This document shows, one piece after another, positions 25,812-35,300 of a stretch of 64,000 nucleotides of DNA. Under the pieces are notes generated by a model, which had not been told where the DNA came from, ran no database searches, and saw nothing but the letters and a program-made list of their open reading frames with translations. This DNA comes from Raineya sp. Lineage in GTDB: Bacteria > Bacteroidota > Bacteroidia > Cytophagales > Thermonemataceae. The position numbers and the translations under genes are program-made. The DNA lies in contig JALONN010000011.1 in the NCBI GenBank assembly GCA_025454915.1, positions 62,001 through 126,000 of the forward strand, given 5' to 3'. Positions within the stretch are counted from its first letter, which is position 1. Each line of letters opens with the position of its first letter.

Positions 25812-26765
25812 ATGACAAAAATTACTGAATATATCAAAAATAGTGAGAAAACTCTTTTCTCTTTCGAAATTTTACCCCCTCTTAAAGGAGAAAGTATCCA
25901 GCAATTGTTCAAAGCCATTGAACCTTTAATGGAAATAAAACCCAAATTTATAGATGTAACCTATCACAGAGAAGAGTATGTTTATAAAAAACGTGAAAAT
26001 GGTTTATTAGAACGCCAAAGAATCAAGAAAAGACCTGGAACAGTAGGTATTTGTGCAGCCATCATGAACTATTTCAAGATAGATGCTGTGCCTCATATCA
26101 TTTGTGGAGGTTTTTCTAAAGAAGAAACTGAAAATGCTTTGATAGATTTACAGTTTTTGGGAATAGATAATGTACTGGTTCTCAGAGGAGATGCTATTAA
26201 AAGTGAAGGAACATTTATTCCTGAACCCAATGGACATGCTTACGCAAGCGAACTTTTGGAGCAGGTAGTCAAAATGAATACTGGAAAGTATTTAGAAGAT
26301 GGCTTGCAGGCTTCTGCTACCAATTTCTGTATTGGTGTAGCAGGCTACCCCGAAAAGCATTTTGAAGCTCCCAATCTCAATACGGATTTAAAGTATCTGA
26401 AACTTAAACAAGATTTAGGGGCTGATTATATTGTAACTCAAATGTTTTTTGATAATCAGAAATATTTTGATTTTGTCGCTAAATGTAGAGAAATCGGAAT
26501 TACAATCCCAATTATACCAGGACTCAAACCCATTACCACCAAAAAACAACTTACAGTACTTCCAAGTATTTTCCATATAGATATGCCTGATACACTTGTA
26601 AAATCCATTGAAAAGTGTAAAACCAACGATGAAGTAAAACAAGTAGGTATTGAGTGGGGAATTCAGCAATCCAAAGAATTGATGTTTGCGGGAGTACCTG
26701 TACTACATTATTACTCTATGAGCAAATCGGATGCTGTAAAACAAATTGCTGAGGCTTTATTTTAA
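25812..26765 (+). CDS. metF: Methylenetetrahydrofolate reductase (NAD(P)H)
   Basis: 317 residues from ATG 25812 (a longer frame from 25779 lacks support). FAD-dependent TIM-barrel enzyme with FSFEILPPLKG (catalytic Glu region, about residue 20), DVTYHREE, LVLRGDA and the YIVTQMFFD motif of MetF. It reduces 5,10-methylene-THF to 5-methyl-THF for methionine synthesis. It is followed 4 nt later by an aminotransferase gene, probably one transcript. Confidence 0.95.
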   Translation: MTKITEYIKNSEKTLFSFEILPPLKGESIQQLFKAIEPLMEIKPKFIDVTYHREEYVYKKRENGLLERQRIKKRPGTVGICAAIMNYFKIDAVPHIICGGFSKEETENALIDLQFLGIDNVLVLRGDAIKSEGTFIPEPNGHAYASELLEQVVKMNTGKYLEDGLQASATNFCIGVAGYPEKHFEAPNLNTDLKYLKLKQDLGADYIVTQMFFDNQKYFDFVAKCREIGITIPIIPGLKPITTKKQLTVLPSIFHIDMPDTLVKSIEKCKTNDEVKQVGIEWGIQQSKELMFAGVPVLHYYSMSKSDAVKQIAEALF

Positions 26766-26769
26766 AAAT

Positions 26770-27957
26770 ATGCTTTCTCAACGTCAGTTATTTTTGTCGC
26801 ATTTAGCACAAACATCTTCTAGCCCTTTGCTTTTGGAAATCGAAAAAGCAGAGGGTATTTATTTATATTCTCCAGAAGGAAAACCTTATATAGATTTAAT
26901 TTCAGGGATAGGAGTAAGCAATGTAGGGCATCGTCATCCTAAAGTATTAGAAGCAATTAAAGCTCAACTAGACAAATATTTGCACCTTATGGTATATGGG
27001 GAATATGTACAAAGTCCTCAGAATTTATTAGCTCAAAAACTTACAGAAAATCTTCCAAAAAAACTTGATAATGTATATTTTGTAAACTCTGGTAGTGAGG
27101 CTGTTGAAGGAGCTTTGAAACTTGCCAAACGGTTTACAGGCAGGCAAGAAATCATCAGTTGTTACAATGCTTATCATGGTTCTTCACATGGTTCGTTATC
27201 AGTGGGTGGGAGTGAAAAGTTCAAACAAGCTTATCGACCATTACTACCTGCCATCAAGCATATTTGCTATGGAGAAATGGCTGAGATTGAAAAAATATCT
27301 GAAAAAACGGCTTGTGTTATTCTTGAAACCATACAAGGCGAAGCTGGTGTTCGGGTAGCTAACACAGAATATTTTCAGGCTCTCAGAAAACAATGTACCC
27401 AAACAGGAACGTTACTAATATTAGACGAAATACAAGCAGGTTTTGGACGTACAGGCAAACTTTGGGCTTTTGAACATTTTGGTATAGAACCTGATATATT
27501 GGTACTTGCCAAAGGAATGGGAGGAGGTATGCCTATTGGAGCGTTTATAGCTCCCAAAAATATCATGCATGTGCTTTCAGAGAATCCGATTTTAGGACAT
27601 ATTACTACTTTTGGAGGTCATCCTGTAAGCTCAGTGGCTTCACTGGCAACTTTAGAAATTATTCTGGAAGAAAAACTACTTGATTCAGTTGAGAAAAAAG
27701 CTAATTTATTTAAAAAATTACTCAAACATCCCAGAATATTAAATATCAGAAACAAAGGACTGATGATGGCAGCCGAATTTGAAAGTTTTGATATATTGAA
27801 ACCTGTTATAGATAGAGCCATAGAGCTAGGAGTCATTACAGACTGGTTTTTATTTTGTGATAACTCTATGCGTATTGCTCCGCCTCTTACCATTACAGAA
27901 GCAGAAATTGAGAAGGCTTGTGCGTTAATTTTAGAAGCATGTGAAAGAGAAATCTAA
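26770..27957 (+). CDS. Class III PLP aminotransferase (acetylornithine/ornithine-type)
   Basis: 395 residues from ATG 26770, which is 4 nt after metF; the frame start at 26746 overlaps metF. Class III motifs: GIGVSNVGHRHPKV near the N-terminus, NSGSEAVEGALKLAKRF, ILDEIQAGFGRTG and the PLP Lys in LAKGMGGGMPIGAF (about residue 250). Members transaminate ornithine, acetylornithine or other omega-amino donors, and the exact substrate is not fixed by sequence alone. It lies between metF and a 2-oxoacid dehydrogenase E1 gene. Confidence 0.9.
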   Translation: MLSQRQLFLSHLAQTSSSPLLLEIEKAEGIYLYSPEGKPYIDLISGIGVSNVGHRHPKVLEAIKAQLDKYLHLMVYGEYVQSPQNLLAQKLTENLPKKLDNVYFVNSGSEAVEGALKLAKRFTGRQEIISCYNAYHGSSHGSLSVGGSEKFKQAYRPLLPAIKHICYGEMAEIEKISEKTACVILETIQGEAGVRVANTEYFQALRKQCTQTGTLLILDEIQAGFGRTGKLWAFEHFGIEPDILVLAKGMGGGMPIGAFIAPKNIMHVLSENPILGHITTFGGHPVSSVASLATLEIILEEKLLDSVEKKANLFKKLLKHPRILNIRNKGLMMAAEFESFDILKPVIDRAIELGVITDWFLFCDNSMRIAPPLTITEAEIEKACALILEACEREI

Positions 27958-28049
27958 ATTTTGGCAGACCAAATATTTTTTGGTAAATTGCCATCTCATT
28001 CATAAAAGACCAAATAAAAAATTGTATAACCAAACGCAAAATAGTTATT

Positions 28050-30464
28050 ATGAGTATTTACATTCAGAATACAGCGACAGGCATTAGCCTTACCAAAGAA
28101 GATATTCTCAAAGACTATCAATTAGCATGCGAAAGTAGGGAAGCCAGTTTGATGGGACGCAAAGAAGTTTTCATGGGTAAAGCGAAGTTTGGAATTTTTG
28201 GAGATGGAAAAGAGTTAGCACAGATAGCAATGGCTAAGGCTTTTCAGGCTGGTGATTGGCGTTCGGGATATTACAGAGACCAGACTTTTATGCTGGCAAT
28301 AGGGGAGCTTACTTTAGAAGCATTTTTTGCTCAGTTATATGCTGATACACAGATAGAAAATGAACCAGCTACAGGAGGCAGATGTATGAATGGACATTTT
28401 GCTTCTCGTATTTTAAATGAAGATGGTTCTTGGAAAAATTTAACAGAACTGAAAATATCGTCTGCTGATATTTCTCCAACAGCAGGACAAATGCCTCGTT
28501 TACTTGGGCTTGCATGGGCTTCAAAATTATACAGAAATAATCCAGAATTAAGAGGTTTTTCTCAGTTTTCTAATAACGGGAACGAAATCGCTTTTGGAAC
28601 AATCGGAAATGCTTCTTCTTCTGAAGGAATGTTTTTTGAAACAATTAATGCAGCAGGAGTATTACAAGTCCCAATGTTGATGTCGGTTTGGGATGATGAA
28701 TATGGAATTTCTGTATCAAAAGAGTACCATACTACCAAACAAGATATTTCCAAAGCACTGGCTGGTTTCCAAGAAAATGCAGATGGAAAAGGCTTTGAAA
28801 TTATGAAAATCAAGGCTTGGGATTATCTAAAACTCATTGATGGTTATCAGAAAGCTGCTAAAACCTGCCGTGAAACACATACACCAGTGCTGATGCACAT
28901 CGTAGAAGTAACTCAACAACAGGGACACTCTACATCAGGCTCACATGAGCGTTATAAATCGAAAGAACGTTTGGAGTGGGAAGCTAATTTTGACTGTAAT
29001 AAAAAATTCCGTGAGTGGATACTTGAGCATGGAGTAGCTAGTGTGGTGGAACTCACAGAAATTGAAAATAGTGCTAAAGAAAAAGTAAAGCAGGCAAAAA
29101 CAACAGCTTGGAATAATTTTTTACAATCTGTAAAATACTATCAAACAGATACAAACAATGCTCTTGCAAAAGCGATTGAACAGAACCCAACTCATCAGAC
29201 TGCTTTAGAGCAAATTAAAAAAGAGTTAGAAACGACTATCAATCCAATCAAAAAAGATTCAATCGTTGCTATCAAAAAAGCACTAAGAGTACTACGTTTT
29301 GAGAATGAAAGTAAGAAAAATGTACTTTTAAATGTTTTAGATGAAAAATTAGAATTGGCTAAAGATGAGTATAATTCATTCTTATACAGTCAGTCAGAAA
29401 AAAATGCAATGTTTGTTGATGAGGTAAAACCCCAATACTCAGAAGATTCTAAAATAGTAGATGGAAGAGAGGTTTTACAAGCTAACTTCGATGCTATTTT
29501 CTCAAATAATCCTTTGGTGGTGGCTTTTGGTGAAGATGTTGGTAAAATAGGAGATGTGAATCAAGGTTTTGCTGGTTTACAAGAAAAATTTGGTGAAATA
29601 CGTATCACAGATACAAGTATCAGAGAGTGTACAATTTTAGGACAAGGAATAGGTGCAGCCTTGCGTGGATTGCGTCCGATAGCCGAAATACAATATCTGG
29701 ATTACTTATTATATGCTATCCAGATTATGTCTGATGACTTGGCTTGTTTGCAATACAGAACAAAAGGCGGGCAGAAAGCCCCTGTAATTATCCGTACACG
29801 TGGACACAGATTAGAAGGTATCTGGCACTCAGGTTCACCCATTGGCATGATATTACACTCTATTCGTGGTATCAGAGTACTTGTTCCTCGTAACATGACT
29901 ATTGCAGCAGGATTCTACAATACAATGTTACAGTCTGATGAGCCTGCACTCATTATAGAGTGTTTGAACGGCTATCGTCTCAAAGAAAAAATGCCTGAAA
30001 ATTTAGGTGAATTCACAATTCCTTTGGGTGTGCCTGAAACACTCAGAGAAGGAACAGATGTAACGATTGTTACCTATGGTTCTATGTGTAGAGTTGTGAT
30101 GGATGCAGCAGAGCAACTTGCTGAAGTGGGAATTAGTGCAGAAGTAATTGATGTACAAACACTTCTTCCTTTTGATGTGGATAATCGTATTTTAGAATCA
30201 GTAAAGAAAACCAATCGAGTGGTATTTGCTGATGAAGATGTAGAAGGTGGAGCTTCTGCCTTTATGATGCAACAGGTTTTAGACAAACAGGGAGCATATC
30301 AGTATCTTGATTCCAAACCTATTACAATTCATGCTCAAGACCACAGACCTGCATACGCTTCGGATGGAGATTACTTCTCGAAACCCAATGCAGAAGATAT
30401 TTTTGATAAAATCTATGCCATGATGAGTGAGGCAAATCCAACACAATTTCCAAGTTTGTATTAA
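28050..30464 (+). CDS. 2-oxoacid dehydrogenase E1, alpha-beta fusion
   Basis: 804 residues. The N-terminal half (about 1-400) is a thiamine-diphosphate E1 alpha-type domain (GNASSSEGMFFETINAAG, WDDEYGIS). The C-terminal half (about 460-804) is an E1 beta-type domain (VAFGEDVGKIGDVNQGF, IQYLDYLLYA, VFADEDVEGGAS). Bacteroidota commonly fuse the two subunits. It probably decarboxylates pyruvate or branched-chain 2-oxoacids and passes the acyl group to an E2. No E2 or E3 gene is in the window. The trp leader promoter follows closely. Confidence 0.92.
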   Translation: MSIYIQNTATGISLTKEDILKDYQLACESREASLMGRKEVFMGKAKFGIFGDGKELAQIAMAKAFQAGDWRSGYYRDQTFMLAIGELTLEAFFAQLYADTQIENEPATGGRCMNGHFASRILNEDGSWKNLTELKISSADISPTAGQMPRLLGLAWASKLYRNNPELRGFSQFSNNGNEIAFGTIGNASSSEGMFFETINAAGVLQVPMLMSVWDDEYGISVSKEYHTTKQDISKALAGFQENADGKGFEIMKIKAWDYLKLIDGYQKAAKTCRETHTPVLMHIVEVTQQQGHSTSGSHERYKSKERLEWEANFDCNKKFREWILEHGVASVVELTEIENSAKEKVKQAKTTAWNNFLQSVKYYQTDTNNALAKAIEQNPTHQTALEQIKKELETTINPIKKDSIVAIKKALRVLRFENESKKNVLLNVLDEKLELAKDEYNSFLYSQSEKNAMFVDEVKPQYSEDSKIVDGREVLQANFDAIFSNNPLVVAFGEDVGKIGDVNQGFAGLQEKFGEIRITDTSIRECTILGQGIGAALRGLRPIAEIQYLDYLLYAIQIMSDDLACLQYRTKGGQKAPVIIRTRGHRLEGIWHSGSPIGMILHSIRGIRVLVPRNMTIAAGFYNTMLQSDEPALIIECLNGYRLKEKMPENLGEFTIPLGVPETLREGTDVTIVTYGSMCRVVMDAAEQLAEVGISAEVIDVQTLLPFDVDNRILESVKKTNRVVFADEDVEGGASAFMMQQVLDKQGAYQYLDSKPITIHAQDHRPAYASDGDYFSKPNAEDIFDKIYAMMSEANPTQFPSLY

Positions 30465-30479
30465 GATTCTTTCAAAAAA

Positions 30480-30511
30480 TTTGGAGGATTAAAAAATAAA
30501 ATTTATCATTG
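30480..30511 (+). promoter_or_regulatory. Candidate promoter of the trp leader/tRNA-Trp/trpE unit
   Basis: A -33-like TTTG at 30480-30483 and a -7-like TATCATTG at 30504-30511 (one mismatch to TAnnTTTG) are separated by 20 nt, the usual Bacteroidota spacing. Transcription would start near 30518, about 27 nt before the leader ATG. Confidence 0.5.
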
Positions 30512-30544
30512 CAGCACAATAACTAAACAACATAACATTTTTTC

Positions 30545-30619
30545 ATGAATACTATTCAAAAATATTTTGTAGCAACTTGGCAAGGCAATCCAACCGATTG
30601 CAAACAGGCTGCTATGTAA
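30545..30619 (+). CDS. Putative trp leader peptide with a single Trp codon
   Basis: A 24-codon ORF beginning MNTIQKYFVATW and ending in TAA at 30617-30619. The only Trp codon is codon 12 (30578-30580). The 3' part of the ORF (30599-30607) is complementary to 30656-30664 in the terminator. A ribosome stalled at the Trp codon would leave this segment free, while one at the stop would cover it, which is the geometry of ribosome-mediated attenuation. No Shine-Dalgarno is seen, as is usual in Bacteroidota. The function is inferred from position. Confidence 0.65.
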   Translation: MNTIQKYFVATWQGNPTDCKQAAM

Positions 30620-30664
30620 TATTTAACTTAACAATATTCTTTTGAAAGAGGCTTTCTGTTTGCA
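30599..30664 (+). promoter_or_regulatory. Candidate antiterminator structure of the trp attenuator
   Basis: TGCAAACAG (30599-30607, inside the leader ORF) is perfectly complementary to CTGTTTGCA (30656-30664), which spans the end of the 5' arm, the loop and the start of the 3' arm of the terminator. One further G-U pair (30598-30665) can form. Pairing here would disrupt the terminator hairpin at its apex. Confidence 0.6.
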
Positions 30665-30682
30665 GAAAGCCTCTTTTATTTT
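30645..30682 (+). terminator. Attenuator terminator upstream of tRNA-Trp genes and trpE
   Basis: Perfect 14-bp stem (AAAGAGGCTTTCTG, 30645-30658; loop TTTG; complement 30663-30676) followed by a T-rich tract. It ends directly against the first tRNA gene at 30683, leaving no space for another promoter. Transcription of the tRNAs and trpE therefore needs read-through of this hairpin. Confidence 0.85.
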
Positions 30683-30753
30683 ACAGGGTTGGTCTAATGG
30701 TAAGACGCTTGTCTCCAAAACAAATCACGGAGGTTCGATTCCTTCACCCTGTG
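30683..30753 (+). tRNA. tRNA-Trp (CCA), copy 1
   Basis: 71-nt cloverleaf with a perfect 7-bp acceptor stem (ACAGGGT/ACCCTGT), D stem GTCT/AGAC with GG in the loop, anticodon loop CTCCAAA (anticodon CCA at 30715-30717), T stem GGAGG/CCTTC with loop TTCGATT, and discriminator G73. The A1-U72 pair and G73 match bacterial tRNA-Trp identity. CCA is not encoded. The anticodon stem is weak: one G-C pair, three A-U pairs and a C-A mismatch at 27-43. It lies between an attenuator-type terminator and trpE. Confidence 0.9.
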
Positions 30754-30784
30754 CTAATAAATATTAAAACTAAAAACCTTTTTT

Positions 30785-30855
30785 ACAGGGTTGGTCTAAT
30801 GGTAAGACGCTTGTCTCCAAAACAAATCATGGAGGTTCGATTCCTTCACCCTGTG
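30785..30855 (+). tRNA. tRNA-Trp (CCA), copy 2
   Basis: A second 71-nt tRNA-Trp gene, identical to copy 1 except for one base in the variable loop (C at 30728, T at 30830). The repeat unit is 102 nt. The spacer (30754-30784) is AT-rich with no terminator hairpin and no clear promoter. The trpE start codon follows only 17 nt after the discriminator base, so cutting out this tRNA would define the trpE mRNA 5' end. Confidence 0.9.
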
Positions 30856-30872
30856 CAAGATTCACCTAAAAA

Positions 30873-32285
30873 ATGAGCTTTATGAAATTAAAACTGAAAA
30901 CCAACTACAAACAATTATTAGCAGATACAGTAACACCTGTAAGCATTTATCTGAAACTCCGAGATAAATTTGCAAACTCTATTTTGCTGGAAAGCTCTGA
31001 TTATCATGGAAATGAAAACAGTTTCTCGTATATATGTTTTCATCCGATAGCTCGTTTTGAGGTAAAAAATAATACTATTTTTACCCAATATCCCAAAATA
31101 AAACCAGAGTCAACAGCTATTACTACTCCTAAGCAAGTAGTAAATGCCCTCGATTCTTTTGCTAAAAGTTTTGAGGTAGAAAAAAATCCTTTCAATTTTA
31201 TCAATAATGGGTTGTTTGGTTATATGGCTTATGATGCTGTGAAGTATTTTGAAGATGTTGAAATCAAAGATTTTGAAAGCGACAGTAGAAAAATACCAAC
31301 CATTATCTATCAGGTTTATCAGTATGTGATAGCCATCAATCACTTTAATAACGAATTATACATTTTTGAACACCTTTTAGAAGATGAAAAAAGCCATCTT
31401 CAAGAAGTTGAGAACCTTATTTTTAACAGAAATATTCCTCAATACCATTTCAGATTGACCAATGGAGAGTCTTCTAATTTTACGGATTCAGAATTTTTGA
31501 AGGTAATAGAAAAAGCCAAAGAACATTGTAGACTTGGTGATGTTTTTCAGATGGTTATTTCAAGACGATTTGAACAAAGTTTTCAAGGAGATGAATTCAA
31601 TGTCTACAGGGCTTTGCGTTCAGTAAATCCATCTCCCTATCTTTTCTATTTCGATTATGGAAGTTTTAAAATATTTGGATCTTCTCCTGAAGCTCAAATT
31701 GTTGTAAAAGGAAATAAAGCGAGTATATTCCCTATAGCAGGGACTTTCAAACGTACTGGTGATGACCAAGCAGATTTAGTGTTGGCTCAAAAACTTTTTG
31801 ATGACCCCAAAGAAAATGCCGAACATGTAATGCTTGTGGATTTAGCCCGTAATGATTTGAGTAGAAATGGCAGTCATGTACAAGTGGAAACATTTAAAGA
31901 AATACAATATTATTCACATGTGATTCACTTGGTTTCTAAAGTCTCAGCAGAAACTCATCAGAACACGATAACCTTACAATTGGTAGCTGATACGTTTCCT
32001 GCTGGTACACTCTCTGGAGCTCCCAAACACAAAGCGATGCAACTCATCAATCAATACGAACATGGAAACAGAGGTTATTATGGTGGATGTATAGGTTTTC
32101 TTGGTTTTAATGGCGATTTTAATCAGGCAATTATGATTCGTTCGTTTTTGAGTAAAAATAATACTCTTTACTTTCAGGCAGGTGCAGGCGTAGTAGCTAA
32201 ATCTGATACACAGAGCGAATTACAAGAAGTGAATAATAAATTAGGAGCCTTGCGAAAAGCTATTCAGTGGGCAGAGAAGGTATAA
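30873..32285 (+). CDS. trpE: Anthranilate synthase component I
   Basis: 470 residues of the chorismate-utilising family: N-terminal LLESSDYHGNENS (Trp feedback-site motif LLES, about residue 37), then VFQMVISRRFE, NPSPYLFYF, GSSPEAQ, PIAGTFKRTGDD and LSGAPKHKAMQLI. With a glutamine amidotransferase (TrpG) it makes anthranilate from chorismate, the first step of Trp synthesis. ATG 30882 is an alternative start giving MKLKLKTNY. It is the only trp biosynthetic gene here and ends in a terminator, so the rest of the pathway is elsewhere. It is preceded by a leader ORF, terminator and two tRNA-Trp genes. Confidence 0.94.
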   Translation: MSFMKLKLKTNYKQLLADTVTPVSIYLKLRDKFANSILLESSDYHGNENSFSYICFHPIARFEVKNNTIFTQYPKIKPESTAITTPKQVVNALDSFAKSFEVEKNPFNFINNGLFGYMAYDAVKYFEDVEIKDFESDSRKIPTIIYQVYQYVIAINHFNNELYIFEHLLEDEKSHLQEVENLIFNRNIPQYHFRLTNGESSNFTDSEFLKVIEKAKEHCRLGDVFQMVISRRFEQSFQGDEFNVYRALRSVNPSPYLFYFDYGSFKIFGSSPEAQIVVKGNKASIFPIAGTFKRTGDDQADLVLAQKLFDDPKENAEHVMLVDLARNDLSRNGSHVQVETFKEIQYYSHVIHLVSKVSAETHQNTITLQLVADTFPAGTLSGAPKHKAMQLINQYEHGNRGYYGGCIGFLGFNGDFNQAIMIRSFLSKNNTLYFQAGAGVVAKSDTQSELQEVNNKLGALRKAIQWAEKV

Positions 32286-32319
32286 AAAAAGCCTCTAAGA
32301 ACTCTTAGAGGCTTTTTTG
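32284..32319. terminator. Bidirectional intrinsic terminator
   Basis: Hairpin AAAAAGCCTCTAAGA / CTTAGAGGCTTTTT between trpE and the convergent subtilisin gene. trpE is thus the last gene of its transcript. Confidence 0.9.
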
Positions 32320-32331
32320 TTTTATATATTT

Positions 32332-35300
32332 TTATTGAATTACAATTTTAATTTGTTGTTTGGTTTTTCCATTATTTACTTCTAAGATGTAAACACCTTT
32401 TGCCAACCCTTTCACATCTAATTCTTGTGTCTTACTTCTTCTGTTAGAAAGTTCCTGAGAGCCTTGTAGTACTACTTGTCCTAATGAACTCATAAGGCGA
32501 TATTGCACCTGAATGTCTTCAAAACTTGTAATTTCTATATTTAGCTTATCAGAAGCAGGATTTGGATAAGCATTGACAACCGTTCCTATGCCCCAATTAG
32601 CAGAAACTAAATTACTGAAATAGTATTTTTTATCTGTTTCTACAATTCTTAAACGGTAATAGTTTTCACCCATTTTAGGCTGATTATCATATAAAATGTA
32701 TGAGCCATTATTGCTAGCATCTACATCTCCAATAGCAAAAAACTCTACGCCATCTAGGCTTTTTTCCACAACAAAGTTATCAATATTAATCTCAGAAGCT
32801 GTTTTCCAAGTAATACGAACACGGTTGTCTTCTGCAATAGCTTGTAAACTAACAAGTTTTACGGGAAGAGGAGTAGGAGGTAATCCCATACCTAAACCAG
32901 AGAAACCATTGGTAAATCCACCTTCAATCCAAAAATCTGTACCATAAGTACCCTGAGTAGTAGGTGAACCAGCTGTAGAAGGAGTACCAATAATAGCAGC
33001 ACTGATAGCTCCGGATGTTTTGTTGACAACAGCATTTGTTCTTACTTGACTTGTTGCTGTTTCCCAGCCTGTTACCTCAGCATTGGTATAATATATCCTG
33101 ATGTTATAAGCTCCAGTCGGATTGTTATTTGTAGGAATTACACGAATTGTTTTGCTTGCTAAATACTCTGCAGTTGGTGTTGTTGTAAACTGAGAAGCAC
33201 CTGTTCCAGCTCTGTCCACATAAATTTGTGTACAACCATAATCATGAGAAGATGTATTTTCAATTCTTGCAATCAAATTACCATTGGCAGGATTGTAAGC
33301 AAAAACAGTTGAGTTAGGACCTAAATATACTTGTTGTGCTGTGGCAGGTGCAGCAAAAGTAGCTGTCTGAATAGGTGTTCCTGATGGCAAGGCAGAAACA
33401 ACAACATTATCAATTACAAAAGCAGGTTGAGAGCCTAAAGATGTATCATTAATCCATCTCCAACCAATATGAAAGCGTGTGCCTCTCAAAGCAGTAGGTA
33501 GAGCAACTGTTCGTGCTGTGGTAGTTGTGACACCCTGATATGGAGAAACAAGATCATTACCTTCGATAGGTACAAAGACGGTAGGGGCTGCTTCAGTAAA
33601 ATATCCCAGAACTCCATAGTCCCAATTTCGCATAGTTCCACTTACATCTAAATCTCTTTCTCCATTACACTGAAAATTGAAAGATACTTCTAAGTTGTTA
33701 TTGACAAATGCAGTTGCATCTATCAACGGTGTCCTTAAAAATCTGTCAGTATCATCATTTACATTATAATTGCCAGTAGCCACACCAGATGATATATATG
33801 CACTATTGGTACCATTTAAAACTCTTTGATTGCCAATACGCCAAGTGTTGTTACCTCCTATAGATGTTAAAATATTCCAACCTGTTACAGTACCTTCAAA
33901 GTTTTCAGAAAGAAGGGTTGAACCTGCTACAAGCGGAATAGGAACAGCATCATTATCTGTAATATTAATACTGTGACTATTATTAATACCAATGTTAGCT
34001 CCATTTGATATAGAATTAATCGTAATGATGCCATTTTCTAATGCTTCAATAGCTTGATCATTGTAAACCCGCACCACAAGATTCTGATTAGCCATACTGC
34101 CAGAAGGAAAGGTTACCGTAGGGGTAAGTAATACATAATCTTGATTGTTGGTAGCTGTACCAGAAAAACTAAAGTTTACAACATGATTACTGGTAGGTAT
34201 TTTAGAAATCTTTAAAGGAATATTAATATCTTGATAACCTCTACAGTCAATTGTTGCTGCACTATTTTCTGTGAGATTATTATTAACGCTAGTAAAATCT
34301 ATAATCGCTGGTCCTGTGTTTGCAATTGTAGAAACTATAAGAGAATAGGCTTGTGAAGCACCCGAAAGAGTTCCTTTGTGGGTTACTGTTATGGTATAGG
34401 TTGCTCCAGGTGTAGGGTTAGAAATCGTAATTTTTTCTACATTGTCTCGAATATTATCTCCTTGTGTAGCTGCATTAGTTGGATTAACAGGGTCTAATCT
34501 CCAAGGTAGAAAAGTGGTAGTACCATCGGAAATACGTACATCTAAATCATTGACAAGCATAGGTGTTGTATTATTAAGTGGTGTACCACCTAAGGGAGTA
34601 CCAGCAGGGTCATTCCAACAAATAGTAACTTCTAACGGACTGGCTGTTGCCTCTACATTTACATTATAAGAACCTCCATTATTCAATGTTCTTTCATCAA
34701 TAACAGTTGTTGTACCTCTGTTAGTTATTAAATTGGCAGCTCTTTCAGCATTTACTAACCCCCAACCAAATGCATAATCAGGTCCTGGATTAGCACCTGC
34801 TTCATCAGCTGTATGAATAGCCAAGCCTCTTAATGTAGCTGAACGCATAAAGGCTCCTGCATTTAGATTGCTATAGTGTTGTTGTAAAAGTAGTAAAGTT
34901 CCTGTTACATTAGGAGAAGCCATAGACGTACCACTAAGAGTACCATAATCGGTATTTCCTGTGCTAACAGGTGAAAATAACGAAACACCATTTCCTACAA
35001 CATCAGGTTTTATTCTACCATCATCAGTAGATCCCCAAGAACTAAAAGAAGACATTGTCACACTTGAAGCGTTTGTATAGCTTAAAACATCATTGACAGC
35101 ACCCACAACTAATACATTTTTGGAAGTTGCTGAACCAGTAATTAGATTATAACCAGTTGTTCCAAAAGGGGCACCAGTATTAAAACCGGCTCCTCTATCA
35201 TTACCTGCAGCTTTTACAATTAAATAAAAAGGTGCATTATTAGCTATTAAATCCCAGTCACGAGCTGTTGCATCATAAAAGCCAAATTGCCATTGAGATA

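Noticed and set aside
30465..30872. T-box or trp-responsive riboswitch upstream of trpE
   Set aside because: No T-box core (AGGGUGGNACCGCG-type) or TRAP-type GAG/UAG repeats seen; a peptide ORF with alternative pairing explains the region better.
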